Part shown: positions 8,010 through 16,179 of the stretch, one piece after another
Layout: every line of letters begins with the position of its first letter
Numbering within the stretch: the stretch's first letter is position 1
Assembly (NCBI GenBank): GCA_945919465.1
Contig: CAMEJG010000022.1
Span: 1 to 34,692, forward strand
DNA length: 34,692 nucleotides
Source of the DNA: an uncultured Anaeroplasma sp.
Lineage (GTDB): Bacteria; Bacillota_I; Bacilli_A; Acholeplasmatales; Anaeroplasmataceae
Direction of reading: 5' to 3'
The notes under the pieces: generated by a model
Told to the model about the DNA's origin: nothing
Seen by the model: only the letters and a program-made list of their open reading frames with translations
Database searches by the model: none
Position numbers and translations under genes: made by a program

Positions 8010-8981
8010 CTAATACCTACCTTTTTTCTTCTCAATATGAAACAATATTTTTGAAGGCAATACCAATCTAATCCAAAAAATTAATTTCTTTTTTATTGAA
8101 TACTCTTTATATCTATTTCTATATGCATTATTTTTATTTAAAATACCAACATATGGTCTTCTTAATATCGAATCAATATATACGTTTCTAGCCAAAAAGA
8201 AATCATCTTCATATTTACATTCTGAGAACTCATTAATTTCGTTCATTAAATTAAAAAACTTCAACCATAATAATTCATTATCTTTTTTGCCAATTCTATT
8301 CCATTTGAAAGTCATAGAATCTTTTACACCATAATTATATTGTACTAAATTTTCTTTTATATAATGTGCGTATCCATACAACGTAGACATTAACTTTATT
8401 TTTTGATCTCCATTAAAAGAATTATCTATCAAAACAATTTTTTTATAAATCTCTGATTTAATTACAAAACTAGCAGTTGGTATAAAACCAAGCAGTGCCA
8501 ATTCCCCAGCATTAAAATCGTCATAGTTTAAAACCTTTTTGTCAATTACACTACTTTCACATATCATTGTCGATTTATACCCTGTTGATACATTATACTT
8601 TATAGCATTTGAAAAGCATAGAGTACAATTTTGATTATTCTCCATATAATCAATTTGCTTTTGAAGTTTATTAAAATCTAGCCAGTAATCATCACCTTCA
8701 CAAATCGCAATATACTTTCCTCGTGTTTTTGGTAATAATATATCTTTCGAAACACTAATTCCTTTAGAATATTGATTTTCATTTTGGTAAATAACTATCA
8801 AATTATTAAATTTCAATTCTAACTGCTTTAAAATATCAGCAGTATTATCGTTTGAGCAATCATCATTAACAATAATCTCAAATTCAAAATTTGTTACTTG
8901 TTCAGCAATACTTGTTATTGTCCTTTTTATGTATTTTTCATGATTGTATGCCGTACAAATCACCGAAACTAACGGATTCAT
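8010..8981 (-). CDS. GT2-family glycosyltransferase
   Basis: A 323-residue GT-A fold family 2 glycosyltransferase. The N-terminal SVICTAYNHEKYIKRTI binds the nucleotide sugar, EIIVNDDCSNDNTADIL supplies the first acidic motif, and the metal-binding motif is EGDDYW near residue 96. There is no membrane segment apart from a weakly hydrophobic C-terminus. It probably adds one sugar of the repeat unit on the cytoplasmic face of the membrane; donor and acceptor cannot be told. Its first 44 bases overlap the end of the polymerase gene in another frame, a long overlap for this operon. Confidence 0.92.
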   Translation of the reverse strand: MNPLVSVICTAYNHEKYIKRTITSIAEQVTNFEFEIIVNDDCSNDNTADILKQLELKFNNLIVIYQNENQYSKGISVSKDILLPKTRGKYIAICEGDDYWLDFNKLQKQIDYMENNQNCTLCFSNAIKYNVSTGYKSTMICESSVIDKKVLNYDDFNAGELALLGFIPTASFVIKSEIYKKIVLIDNSFNGDQKIKLMSTLYGYAHYIKENLVQYNYGVKDSMTFKWNRIGKKDNELLWLKFFNLMNEINEFSECKYEDDFFLARNVYIDSILRRPYVGILNKNNAYRNRYKEYSIKKKLIFWIRLVLPSKILFHIEKKKGRY

Positions 8982-10143
8982 TTATTCTCACTTCTTCCTT
9001 AACATCACTTATTTTTAAATAATAACTAATTGCGATTATGAAGTAAAAAAATACATTATTTCTATAAACTTCTGTAAGCATTGCTAATAAAAAAATAAAA
9101 TATATGCAATCTAAGAAAAAATAATTAGTCTTATTTTTATTTTTTTTGAACATAAAGAATTGTAGAAAAAACCATAAAACTAATCCACTAATTCCATTTT
9201 CTAAAATGATAAATAACACGTGGTTATGCGTATGAATATCTTGCATTAAAGTGTTACAATAGAAATAATAACCATCTCTTACACCAGTTCCAAAGAATAA
9301 ATTAAATTCTCTAGAAGAAATGTATTTAATAAAATCACTCCAGATATATGTTCTTCCAGATAAAGTTGTTGTTCTATCAAGTGCATTTAATATACCTGTA
9401 AATATGTCAAGTTTATTACAAACAACTATCAATACAAATATTATCATGAATATCCCAAAAAATATTTTTGAATAAGAAATGCCTTTTATTCTAATCCTAA
9501 ATAGTATAAAAGCAATAGAACCAATAACAATAGCTACCATAGCTGTTGCAACCCACAATATAAACAATTGTATAACACCAATTATAATCATTACAATAGT
9601 TTTTTGTTTTGATGTATAACCAAGTAAGAAACTAACACCATTCAATGCTATTGAAAGAAAAATCCATGGAGCTAGTAAATTATCAACATCTAATAAATTA
9701 CAACCTCCGGCTACAGTTTTAATTATGCCATTAGGAAAGAAAATTAACAATATACCATTAACTATAATATATATATTTAGTAATTTTCTTATAGATGAAA
9801 TACAGGATTTTTTATCATACAAAATCCAAATGTATAAAATTCCAACAGGTACAAAATTAATGCATGTAGTCATAAAAAATCTAATAAGACTCCCACCCAT
9901 CAGTAACGTTCCAAAAAAAGACCAAATTTGCATAATTAAAATAAAGATAATCAATTTACTTTTTAATAATTGCTTACAAAACAATGCAACCGTTAGTCCA
10001 AAAGAAGCAAATCTTAAAATATTAAAAATATTATCAATCACATCAATATTTTCGAAAATACCAGGCTTAAAAAAAGGGAAAATTAATAAAAATAGTAAAA
10101 AGTTTTTTTTATCAAAATTAACCTCACCATATCTTCTCATCAT
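8938..10143 (-). CDS. wzy: Wzy-type O-antigen/capsule polymerase
   Basis: A highly hydrophobic protein of about 401 residues with roughly ten membrane helices, as expected for Wzy. The Wzy_C-type loop is visible at about 250-320: LSGRTYIWSDFIKYI, then FGTGVRDG, then HTHNHVLFIILENGISGL, a long periplasmic-side loop with the Arg and His residues usual in the family. It would join flipped repeat units into the polymer. The start is ambiguous: tandem ATGs at 10143 and 10140, with an in-frame TTG at 10149 as a further option. I take 10143. It overlaps the end of the preceding glycosyltransferase and the start of the next, so all three are probably co-translated. Confidence 0.87.
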   Translation of the reverse strand: MMRRYGEVNFDKKNFLLFLLIFPFFKPGIFENIDVIDNIFNILRFASFGLTVALFCKQLLKSKLIIFILIMQIWSFFGTLLMGGSLIRFFMTTCINFVPVGILYIWILYDKKSCISSIRKLLNIYIIVNGILLIFFPNGIIKTVAGGCNLLDVDNLLAPWIFLSIALNGVSFLLGYTSKQKTIVMIIIGVIQLFILWVATAMVAIVIGSIAFILFRIRIKGISYSKIFFGIFMIIFVLIVVCNKLDIFTGILNALDRTTTLSGRTYIWSDFIKYISSREFNLFFGTGVRDGYYFYCNTLMQDIHTHNHVLFIILENGISGLVLWFFLQFFMFKKNKNKTNYFFLDCIYFIFLLAMLTEVYRNNVFFYFIIAISYYLKISDVKEEVRINESVSFGDLYGIQS

Positions 10144-11254
10144 TTTCAACTCTTTCTATATAGAATTTTTCTAACATACTTGATATATCATCTTCATTAT
10201 ATCCATTTTTTTCAACGTAATAATAAGCTGTACTTCTATCAAAAATATCAACATTTTTCATTTGTTCTATCCATGATTTCTCATTGTCCAATGATAGCAT
10301 ATAAATGCAATTAGATACTTTAACCTCGTCACTAATATTTGTTGATACAATACATTTAGTCCCTGAACATTGTGCTTCAATCGCGGCAACAGGTAATCCC
10401 TCATACAATGAAGGCATAATATAAACATCAGCTGCAGATAAATATTTATAAACATCATTCCTAACACCTAAAAAAGATACATACTTATCAATATTTAATT
10501 CATGTACCATAAGTTCCGCCTTATTCTTTAATGGGCCATCACCTAAAAATATAAAATGAACATTTTCATTGAAATGAATTAAATTGGGAATAAGTTTAAT
10601 TGTCCAAAGTTGATTTTTTTGTTCTGTAAATCTTCCAACTTGAACATATAAAATTTCATCATTTATTCCTAATTCTATTCTTTTCTCATTTCTATAATTC
10701 AAATTATATTTAAATTTATTGATGTTTATACCATTTTTTATTATTCTTGAATTATTTTTTGCTGTTTTCTTAGTAAAAACCCAATCAGCAGCAATTTGTG
10801 AACAAGCAAAAAAATCTGTAGCATAATGATTCAATTTTATTGCTTCAAATTTATAAATTATCCTTTTTAATAAATTTTTCCCCATAACATATCCACTATG
10901 AGAATGATAAATTCTAATTTTTACTTTTGCCTTTTTAGCAACTTTCATCAATGAAGCTCTCATAGACGTTGTATAGTGCAAATGTACAATTTGATAATTA
11001 TGTTCTAATAAAAAAGATTTAAGTGCTTTTCCTTCTTCTCGTATTTTCAAAAATAAATTTGTTTTTTTAATATCATTTTTGTATATTATTCCACCTAAAT
11101 CTATTATTTCATTCTCGTAATATTCATTTTCATTTCTTAGCACAAAAAAATCAAATTGAACTTTATTCCTATTAATTTTTCGATAATTATTCATAATAAA
11201 TGATTCAATTCCAGCAGCAGAAAGTTCTTCTACTATATGCAATACTCTTATCAT
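10124..11254 (-). CDS. GT4-family glycosyltransferase (EpsF-like)
   Basis: A 376-residue GT-B fold enzyme. The N-terminal domain begins RVLHIVEELSAAGIESFIMNNY, the glycine-rich acceptor segment seen in EpsF and related capsule enzymes. The C-terminal nucleotide-binding domain has QVGRFTEQKNQ near residue 205 and the donor-binding ADVYIMPSLYEGLPVAAIEA, which gives the Glu-x7-Glu motif of GT4. It is a soluble, peripheral enzyme expected to extend the lipid-linked repeat. A strong AGGGGGGGA ribosome-binding site precedes the ATG. The sugar donor is unknown. Confidence 0.93.
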   Translation of the reverse strand: MIRVLHIVEELSAAGIESFIMNNYRKINRNKVQFDFFVLRNENEYYENEIIDLGGIIYKNDIKKTNLFLKIREEGKALKSFLLEHNYQIVHLHYTTSMRASLMKVAKKAKVKIRIYHSHSGYVMGKNLLKRIIYKFEAIKLNHYATDFFACSQIAADWVFTKKTAKNNSRIIKNGININKFKYNLNYRNEKRIELGINDEILYVQVGRFTEQKNQLWTIKLIPNLIHFNENVHFIFLGDGPLKNKAELMVHELNIDKYVSFLGVRNDVYKYLSAADVYIMPSLYEGLPVAAIEAQCSGTKCIVSTNISDEVKVSNCIYMLSLDNEKSWIEQMKNVDIFDRSTAYYYVEKNGYNEDDISSMLEKFYIERVENDEKIW

Positions 11255-11273
11255 ACTATCCCCCCCTTTTATG

Positions 11274-12230
11274 CTAAATCATTGAAATTAAGTACATGAA
11301 ATAATATAGCTTATGTCTAAATAAAAATAAACAAATGGAGTGTATAAAAGGTAATTGATTATATTGTAAATGTTTTAAAATAGTAATTGTCAAATTGTCA
11401 CTTCTTAATTTTTTCAATGCATTTTTTTTATCTTTATATTTTGCTTTATTTTTTTTATTCAAAATAACATTAAAAGCTATAACATTAAAAACAATTAAGC
11501 AAAATACAATAGCATCACTTTCGTATGACTTATTTAGACAATTATTATAAATCATATTAATTGATAGAAGATACTTATTTGTTTTTTCAATGTTAAATGA
11601 ATGAATTGCTGATGTATCAAGATAATAATAATTATATGTAACATCTGGAATATAGGAGCACTTTTTAGCCTTTGAAAAAACTCTATAGTTAAATTCTGCA
11701 TCTTCGCAATAAGACAATTTTGTATTAAATTCACAATTTTGTAACAGCTCTCTTTTATAACATTTCCCCCATACAGTACCAACTAACCTGTGGTAATAAA
11801 CATTAAATTCATCTTTTTCATCTTTTATATTAATTTTTTTTCTATCAAACAAAACACATGACTTTTTCTTATTTTTATAAATCTTTAAAAATGACGAAAA
11901 TATTATGTCAGAACCAGATATTTCAATTTCTTTTTTATACAAATCAAGAGCATTCAAACATAATTCATCGTCAGAATCTAAAAAAATGACATAATCACCA
12001 GTTGCATTTTGTAAACCAAGATTTCTTGCTTTTGACACACCACTATTTTTAGTCGTAAACAAATTAATACTAGGATAATTTTTTCTAATTATTAATTCAG
12101 TGTTATCACATGATCCATCATTAATCACAAGTATTTCTATGTCATCATATTTTTGATTTAAAATACTACTAATACACCTATCAATTGTTTTCTCACAATT
12201 ATAAGCAGGAATTATTATTGAAAATTTCAT
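11274..12230 (-). CDS. GT2-family glycosyltransferase
   Basis: A 318-residue family 2 glycosyltransferase. The order of motifs is FSIIIPAYNCEKTIDRCI, EILVINDGSCDNT, NSGVSKARNLGLQNATGDYV and the metal-binding FLDSDDE near residue 90. The GT-A core ends at about residue 200, followed by an AT-rich, Asn- and Lys-rich region and a weakly hydrophobic C-terminus that may associate with the membrane. It lies between rfbA and the GT4 gene, 14 bases after rfbA, and probably adds one sugar of the repeat. Confidence 0.92.
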   Translation of the reverse strand: MKFSIIIPAYNCEKTIDRCISSILNQKYDDIEILVINDGSCDNTELIIRKNYPSINLFTTKNSGVSKARNLGLQNATGDYVIFLDSDDELCLNALDLYKKEIEISGSDIIFSSFLKIYKNKKKSCVLFDRKKINIKDEKDEFNVYYHRLVGTVWGKCYKRELLQNCEFNTKLSYCEDAEFNYRVFSKAKKCSYIPDVTYNYYYLDTSAIHSFNIEKTNKYLLSINMIYNNCLNKSYESDAIVFCLIVFNVIAFNVILNKKNKAKYKDKKNALKKLRSDNLTITILKHLQYNQLPFIHSICLFLFRHKLYYFMYLISMI

Positions 12231-12244
12231 AAAGCCTCCTACTT

Positions 12245-13129
12245 TTACTTTAATACCTTACCTTCTGCAACATTAATTAAATGCTTTCCATATGAATTCT
12301 TTTCCATTGTATTACCAATTGCAAATAACTGTTCTTTTGAAATCCAACCTTGTTCATATGCAATTTCTTCAGGACATGAAATCATTAATCCCTGATGTTC
12401 TTCAACCATCTTTACAAAGGCTGTAGCCTCTGCTAATGATTCATGAGTTCCTGCATCTAACCATGTAACACCTCTACCAAATGTAATTACATCTAAATTA
12501 TTCTCGTCTAAATACATCTGATTTAATGTTGTTATTTCTAATTCTCCTCTTGCTGAAGGCTTTATTACATTTGCCTTTGCTGATACTCCTTTTGGATAGA
12601 AATATAATCCAATTACTGCATAATTTGATTTTGGCACCTTTGGCTTTTCCTCAATAGAAATTGCCCTTCCATTTGAATCAAATTCTACTACACCGAATCG
12701 TTCTGGGTCTGGTACATAATATCCAAATACAGTTGCCTTACCGGCCTCAGCATTTTTAACTGCTGATTTTAATGACTTAATCATACCATTTCCGTATAAT
12801 ACATTATCTCCTAAAATCATACATGCAGCATCATCACCGATAAATTCCTCACCTAAGATAAAAGCCTGTGCTAATCCATCTGGAGATGGCTGTACCTTAT
12901 ATTCTAAATGAAGACCAAATCTAGAACCATCACCTAATAATGCTTCCATTCTTGGTGTATCCTCTGGCGTTGAGATAATTAAAATATCTTTTATACCAGC
13001 AAGCATCAAAATGCTCATTGGATAATAAATCATCGGCTTATCATAAACAGGTAATAACTGTTTTGATGTTACCATTGTTAATGGGTAAAGGCGTGTTCCT
13101 GAACCGCCTGCTAAAATTATCCCCTTCAT
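12245..13129 (-). CDS. rfbA: Glucose-1-phosphate thymidylyltransferase
   Basis: Makes dTDP-glucose from glucose-1-phosphate and dTTP, the entry step for all dTDP sugars in this cluster. The 294-residue protein has the nucleotidyltransferase signature [16 protein letters not shown] at residues 3-18, [15 protein letters not shown], the metal-binding [11 protein letters not shown] and [18 protein letters not shown]. Length and motifs are those of the long RmlA type. It has higher GC and more regular codon use than the adjacent glycosyltransferases, which is common for conserved nucleotide-sugar genes inside variable clusters. Confidence 0.97.
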   Translation of the reverse strand: MKGIILAGGSGTRLYPLTMVTSKQLLPVYDKPMIYYPMSILMLAGIKDILIISTPEDTPRMEALLGDGSRFGLHLEYKVQPSPDGLAQAFILGEEFIGDDAACMILGDNVLYGNGMIKSLKSAVKNAEAGKATVFGYYVPDPERFGVVEFDSNGRAISIEEKPKVPKSNYAVIGLYFYPKGVSAKANVIKPSARGELEITTLNQMYLDENNLDVITFGRGVTWLDAGTHESLAEATAFVKMVEEHQGLMISCPEEIAYEQGWISKEQLFAIGNTMEKNSYGKHLINVAEGKVLK

Positions 13130-13141
13130 AAGAGTCCCCTC

Positions 13142-14290
13142 CTACATTTCTTTTTCATAATTCGTAACTATTAAATTCCAATTATATCTATCAATAATAA
13201 CATTTGTCGATTTTAAATCATAATCTTTAATTGTCTCATTAGATAATGAATCACAATTATTTAATAAATCTGATAGACTTCCATCATCACATGACCAATA
13301 AAGTGAACTATCTTGTCCGACTTCTTTATTAAAACCACAATCGAATAATAAATTCAATTGAGTAGATGCTAATGCCTCTAATAAGCTTGGATTAGTTCCA
13401 CCAACAGAATGTCCATGTATATAGCCGTAAGCATCTTCTCTAATCTTTTTAAGATATTCAGGCTGATAAACAGTTCCAACAAACTTTATTCTCTTATCAT
13501 TTTCAAAATGAAGTTTATCCTTCAATTCATCATATAGCTTATTATCTTTATAATTTGTAACAATGACTAAATCTTTTTCAATTTTTGATTTCATGAATTC
13601 TTTAATCATTGTCTCATAATTATTTTCTGGAACAAATCTACCAACAATTAAATAATAATTTTTCGGTTTAATGTCAAAAGATTTCATCCAATCATCAACC
13701 CAAGTATCATTTGATTCAATTTTAGCTTTTGATACATCTGCACCATATGCAATGAATGTTGTCTTAGGATTATATTTCGAATACTCTGTCTTAATATATT
13801 CTTCAATATTAACTGAATCACATATTAATAAATCAGCATATCTAACCATCTTACCTTCTGAATATTTCCAGTATTTCTTAATAGGCTTAGACCATTTTGA
13901 TCTTTTCCACTCATGTCCATCAGGATTAACTATTACTTTACCACCTAACTTATGAGCTTTCTTTACATATTTTTTAAAAACAATTCCCATTCTACAAGCA
14001 AGTACTAATACTTTAAAATCTTTAATGTCATTTTTCTTAACATATTTAAGAAGATATTTAAAAGCCATTATATCCGCATACATTGCTCTTGCAGGTCCAA
14101 AATGTGGAACCTTCATTTGAAAACAATGAGCACCATTATACTCATATTCTTTTTCTTCATCACCAATACATGCTACATGATATTTTATTTCTTTATTAAT
14201 TTGTCTCTTTGTTAAATTTTCAACAAATGTTTCATAGCCACCATAATTAGCAGGGATACCTTTACATCCTAAAATAAATACATTTTTCAT
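13142..14290 (-). CDS. DUF1972/GT4 glycosyltransferase, probable rhamnosyltransferase (Cps2T/RgpA type)
   Basis: A GT-B enzyme of 382 residues. The N-terminal half has the DUF1972 signature FILGCKGIPANYGGYETFVE, and the middle holds VNPDGHEWKRSKWSK, typical of the Cps2T/RgpA group that usually adds the first rhamnose to the lipid-linked primer sugar. The C-terminal GT4 part has LIVGRFVPENNYETM and VGGTNPSLLEALAS. I start it at the ATG at 14290, 8 bases after GGAG; an upstream in-frame ATG at 14311 overlaps the previous gene and lacks a good site. With dTDP-rhamnose genes in the same operon, transfer of rhamnose to the first sugar is a reasonable inference. Confidence 0.9.
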   Translation of the reverse strand: MKNVFILGCKGIPANYGGYETFVENLTKRQINKEIKYHVACIGDEEKEYEYNGAHCFQMKVPHFGPARAMYADIMAFKYLLKYVKKNDIKDFKVLVLACRMGIVFKKYVKKAHKLGGKVIVNPDGHEWKRSKWSKPIKKYWKYSEGKMVRYADLLICDSVNIEEYIKTEYSKYNPKTTFIAYGADVSKAKIESNDTWVDDWMKSFDIKPKNYYLIVGRFVPENNYETMIKEFMKSKIEKDLVIVTNYKDNKLYDELKDKLHFENDKRIKFVGTVYQPEYLKKIREDAYGYIHGHSVGGTNPSLLEALASTQLNLLFDCGFNKEVGQDSSLYWSCDDGSLSDLLNNCDSLSNETIKDYDLKSTNVIIDRYNWNLIVTNYEKEM

Positions 14291-14291
14291 A

Positions 14292-14963
14292 TTACTCTCC
14301 ACTATGATCAAATAAAACCATAAAAAACCCTTTCATTATAATTTTAAAATCAAGCCATAGACTTCTTTTTTCAATATACTCTAAATCAAGCTTTACCCAT
14401 TCATCAAAGGATAGATTATGTCTATTAGGTTGAATTTGCCATAAACATAATAATCCACCTTTAACAAGCAATCTTTGTTTTTGCTTATTTGTATATTCTA
14501 AAGTTTCTTCATAGATTGGAGAACGTGGCCCAACAATAGATATTCTCCCAACAAAAATATCCCATATTTGAGGAAGCTCATCAATTGAAGTCTTTCTAAG
14601 AAATTTCCCGAATTTAGTTATTCTTGGATCATCCTTTATTTTAAAAACAGGACCATCAGCTTCATTTAATCCTTGTTTGATCAATTCATCTTTTTCCTTA
14701 TCAGCATTAGGTATCATTGATCTAATTTTATGAAATTTTATTTTTTTTCCATCTTTACCGACTCTTTCAGAAGTATAAATTGGATTATGACCATCTTCAC
14801 AAAATTTAATAAACATCATAAGTAAAATAAACCAACCAAAAACAATCAATACTAATCCAGATAATAAAATATCAAAGAATCTCTTAAAGAATTGATAAAT
14901 ATATTTTTCTTTATAATTTATGGTAATAATTCCACCATAAAAAACCAATCTTTTTTGATTCAT
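14292..14963 (-). CDS. Phosphoglycosyl transferase starting the repeat unit (short WcaJ/WbaP-type)
   Basis: A bacterial sugar transferase of 223 residues that moves a sugar-1-phosphate onto undecaprenyl phosphate, the committed first step. It is the short monotopic form. Residues about 30-60 hold the re-entrant hydrophobic helix (FFDILLSGLVLIVFGW), followed by the amphipathic core with SERVGKDGKKIKFHKIRSM, DPRITKFGKFLRKTSIDELP (catalytic Asp-Glu pair) and VGPRSP. I use the ATG at 14963, with GAGG 8 bases upstream; the longer open frame would run through a perfect inverted repeat in the leader and is unlikely to be coding. It is the first enzyme gene of the polysaccharide operon. Confidence 0.94.
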   Translation of the reverse strand: MNQKRLVFYGGIITINYKEKYIYQFFKRFFDILLSGLVLIVFGWFILLMMFIKFCEDGHNPIYTSERVGKDGKKIKFHKIRSMIPNADKEKDELIKQGLNEADGPVFKIKDDPRITKFGKFLRKTSIDELPQIWDIFVGRISIVGPRSPIYEETLEYTNKQKQRLLVKGGLLCLWQIQPNRHNLSFDEWVKLDLEYIEKRSLWLDFKIIMKGFFMVLFDHSGE

Positions 14964-15019
14964 AAAGACCCTCATCTCTTTAATCAAATAGAAACATCTA
15001 ATTCTATTTATAAATACAA

Positions 15020-15043
15020 ATATGTGCACGATTGTGCACATAT
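15020..15043. repeat. Perfect inverted repeat ATATGTGCAC-GATT-GTGCACATAT, probable operator or RNA hairpin
   Basis: Two 10-base arms are exact reverse complements around a 4-base GATT. The GC-rich core (GTGCAC) stands out in a region otherwise close to 80 per cent AT. It lies 57 bases upstream of the phosphoglycosyl transferase start and about 28 bases after a TATAAA hexamer. No T-run follows on the minus strand, so it is not an intrinsic terminator. A dimeric repressor site, or a hairpin controlling processing or translation of the glycan mRNA, would fit. The spacing resembles Rex-type dyads only loosely. Confidence 0.7.
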
Positions 15044-15204
15044 ATTACTGCTGAAATTAATAAATATGAATTTATACTAACAGCTATATAGTGAAACATC
15101 TGTTGGAAGTAGCGGTCTAGATTCAAAATTAAATAATTATTTATTTTAATAACTAGTCCATCTACTTCATTTTATTTTGTTTAATTATTTATTATTTTTC
15201 TTTA

Positions 15205-15321
15205 TCAGCATAATGTAGATAGAGAGAATAATATGTTAAATCTAATATTTGTGAATCTATAAACGATACCATTATTTGATGCTATTATATGATATTGATT
15301 ATTAGTTTCAATATCTTCCAT
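15205..15321 (-). CDS. Possible 38-residue leader peptide
   Basis: The frame starts with ATG at 15321, preceded by AAAGGAGGG at ideal spacing, and ends with TGA followed at once by TAA. The product begins MEDIETNNQYHIIASNN, has a more hydrophobic second half (FNILFSLSTLC) and shows no family I recognise. It is the only frame in the leader region with a strong ribosome-binding site. It could be a translated leader that influences expression of the polysaccharide operon, or the remnant of a lost gene. Chance is possible in DNA this AT-rich, but the ribosome-binding site argues against it. Confidence 0.4.
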   Translation of the reverse strand: MEDIETNNQYHIIASNNGIVYRFTNIRFNILFSLSTLC

Positions 15322-15522
15322 ATTTTCCCTCCTTTAAGTTTCAATATATTAACAAATAACATTTAAGATATAATTAAATAATATATTAATATATTAAATA
15401 AGAAAAATTAATATATTTTTAATTATGGATAAATACCCATAATGTATGATTATTTTACAATAATATACATTTTTATACAATATATTGACTAAAAAAAATT
15501 TAAAATTGCCCACTTTTTGCAG

Positions 15523-15536
15523 TGAAAACGTTTATT
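15523..15536. promoter_or_regulatory. Catabolite-response-element-like site
   Basis: TGAAAACGTTTATT fits the CcpA operator pattern TGNAANCGNWNNCW at all fixed positions except the C near the 3' end. It lies about 45 bases upstream of the weak TTGTAT/TAAAAT promoter of the glycan leader, a position where CcpA can activate. A second near-identical core occurs upstream of the lipoprotein gene at the other end of the window. One mismatch and low complexity make this tentative. Confidence 0.35.
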
Positions 15537-15576
15537 TTTATCAATATATTTTTTATATTTCTTAATTTTATTTTAA

Positions 15577-16179
15577 TTATAAATTAATTTTATTAGAAAT
15601 GGAAGATAATGGTAATATTTTAGTATTTTTATTTAGTACTGTACCAGGATTAATTACTGAATTGCAGCCTATTTCAGAATTATCTCCTATTAATGCTCCT
15701 AGCTTTTTTAGATTTGTATTTATATTATCTATTATTATTTCTTTTTTATCTAATCTTTGATTTGATATTATTACTCCTGCACCTAGATGAGTTTTATAAC
15801 CTAATATAGAATCTCCCACATAATTAAAATGTGGGATTTGGACATTATCAAAGATTATTGAATTTTTAATTTCTACTGAATTACCTATTACTGAATTAGA
15901 CCCTATAATTACATTACCTCTAAGATAGCTAGAGTGTCTAATTTCTGTGTTTTCTCCTATTATTACTGGAGGTATTATACATGCGGTAGGATATAATTCT
16001 ACTGTATTATGAATCCAAATATTAGGAGATATTTCTTTATATTCTTCTTTTGGTAAGCTTTTACCTATCGTTAGTATTATATTATTAAGATCTTTTAATA
16101 TTTCCCAAGGATAGGTATAGTTTAATAAATAGTCTTTTAGAATTGTATGATTTAAATCAAACAGATCAGTTATTTTCAT
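15577..16179 (-). CDS. Left-handed beta-helix acetyltransferase paired with GlmM (stand-alone GlmU C-domain-like)
   Basis: A 200-residue protein of hexapeptide repeats (isoleucine-rich triplets such as PPVIIGENTEIRHSSYLRGNVIIGSNSVIGNSVEIKN, split over about residues 69-105). The N-terminal segment ITDLFDLNHTILKDYL...YPWEILKDL is typical of a clostridial/bacillar family annotated as UDP-N-acetylglucosamine pyrophosphorylase-related. It lacks the nucleotidyltransferase domain of GlmU, so the likely reaction is acetylation of glucosamine-1-phosphate. NYVGDSILGYKTHLGAGV and GDNSEIGCNSVINPGTVL match the GlmU acetyl-CoA site region. It overlaps glmM by 4 bases (ATGA). The C-terminus is about 20-30 residues shorter than homologues I remember. 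Confidence 0.8.
   Translation of the reverse strand: MKITDLFDLNHTILKDYLLNYTYPWEILKDLNNIILTIGKSLPKEEYKEISPNIWIHNTVELYPTACIIPPVIIGENTEIRHSSYLRGNVIIGSNSVIGNSVEIKNSIIFDNVQIPHFNYVGDSILGYKTHLGAGVIISNQRLDKKEIIIDNINTNLKKLGALIGDNSEIGCNSVINPGTVLNKNTKILPLSSISNKINL

Larger units (their letters stand above)
14964..15576 (-). promoter_or_regulatory. Long leader/control region of the polysaccharide operon
   Basis: A 613-base gap between the glmM-acetyltransferase pair and the first glycan gene. It contains, in order of transcription: a catabolite-site-like sequence at 15523-15536; a weak sigma-A-like promoter with TTGTAT at 15475-15480 and TAAAAT at 15452-15457 (17-base spacer); a small inverted repeat TTATGG/CCATAA at 15423-15442; a 38-codon frame with an excellent ribosome-binding site (15205-15321); a possible second -10 element TATAAA at 15071-15076; and a perfect inverted repeat at 15020-15043. 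No rho-independent terminator is evident after the acetyltransferase gene, so readthrough from glmM into the cluster is also possible. Confidence 0.45.

Noticed and set aside
9725-10174. 149-codon plus-strand open frame antisense to wzy
   Set aside because: It mirrors the hydrophobic codons of the polymerase gene, has no ribosome-binding site and no family features.
14964-15041. Longer N-terminus of the phosphoglycosyl transferase
   Set aside because: It would be read through the perfect inverted repeat at 15020-15043 and lacks a ribosome-binding site; the ATG at 14963 has GAGG at correct spacing and fits the short-family length.
15020-15170. Open frame of about 50 codons without a start in the glycan leader (minus strand, ...NLDRYFQQMFHYIAVS...)
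   Set aside because: It has no start codon with a ribosome-binding site, runs through the dyad and shows no family similarity; chance is enough in this AT-rich DNA.
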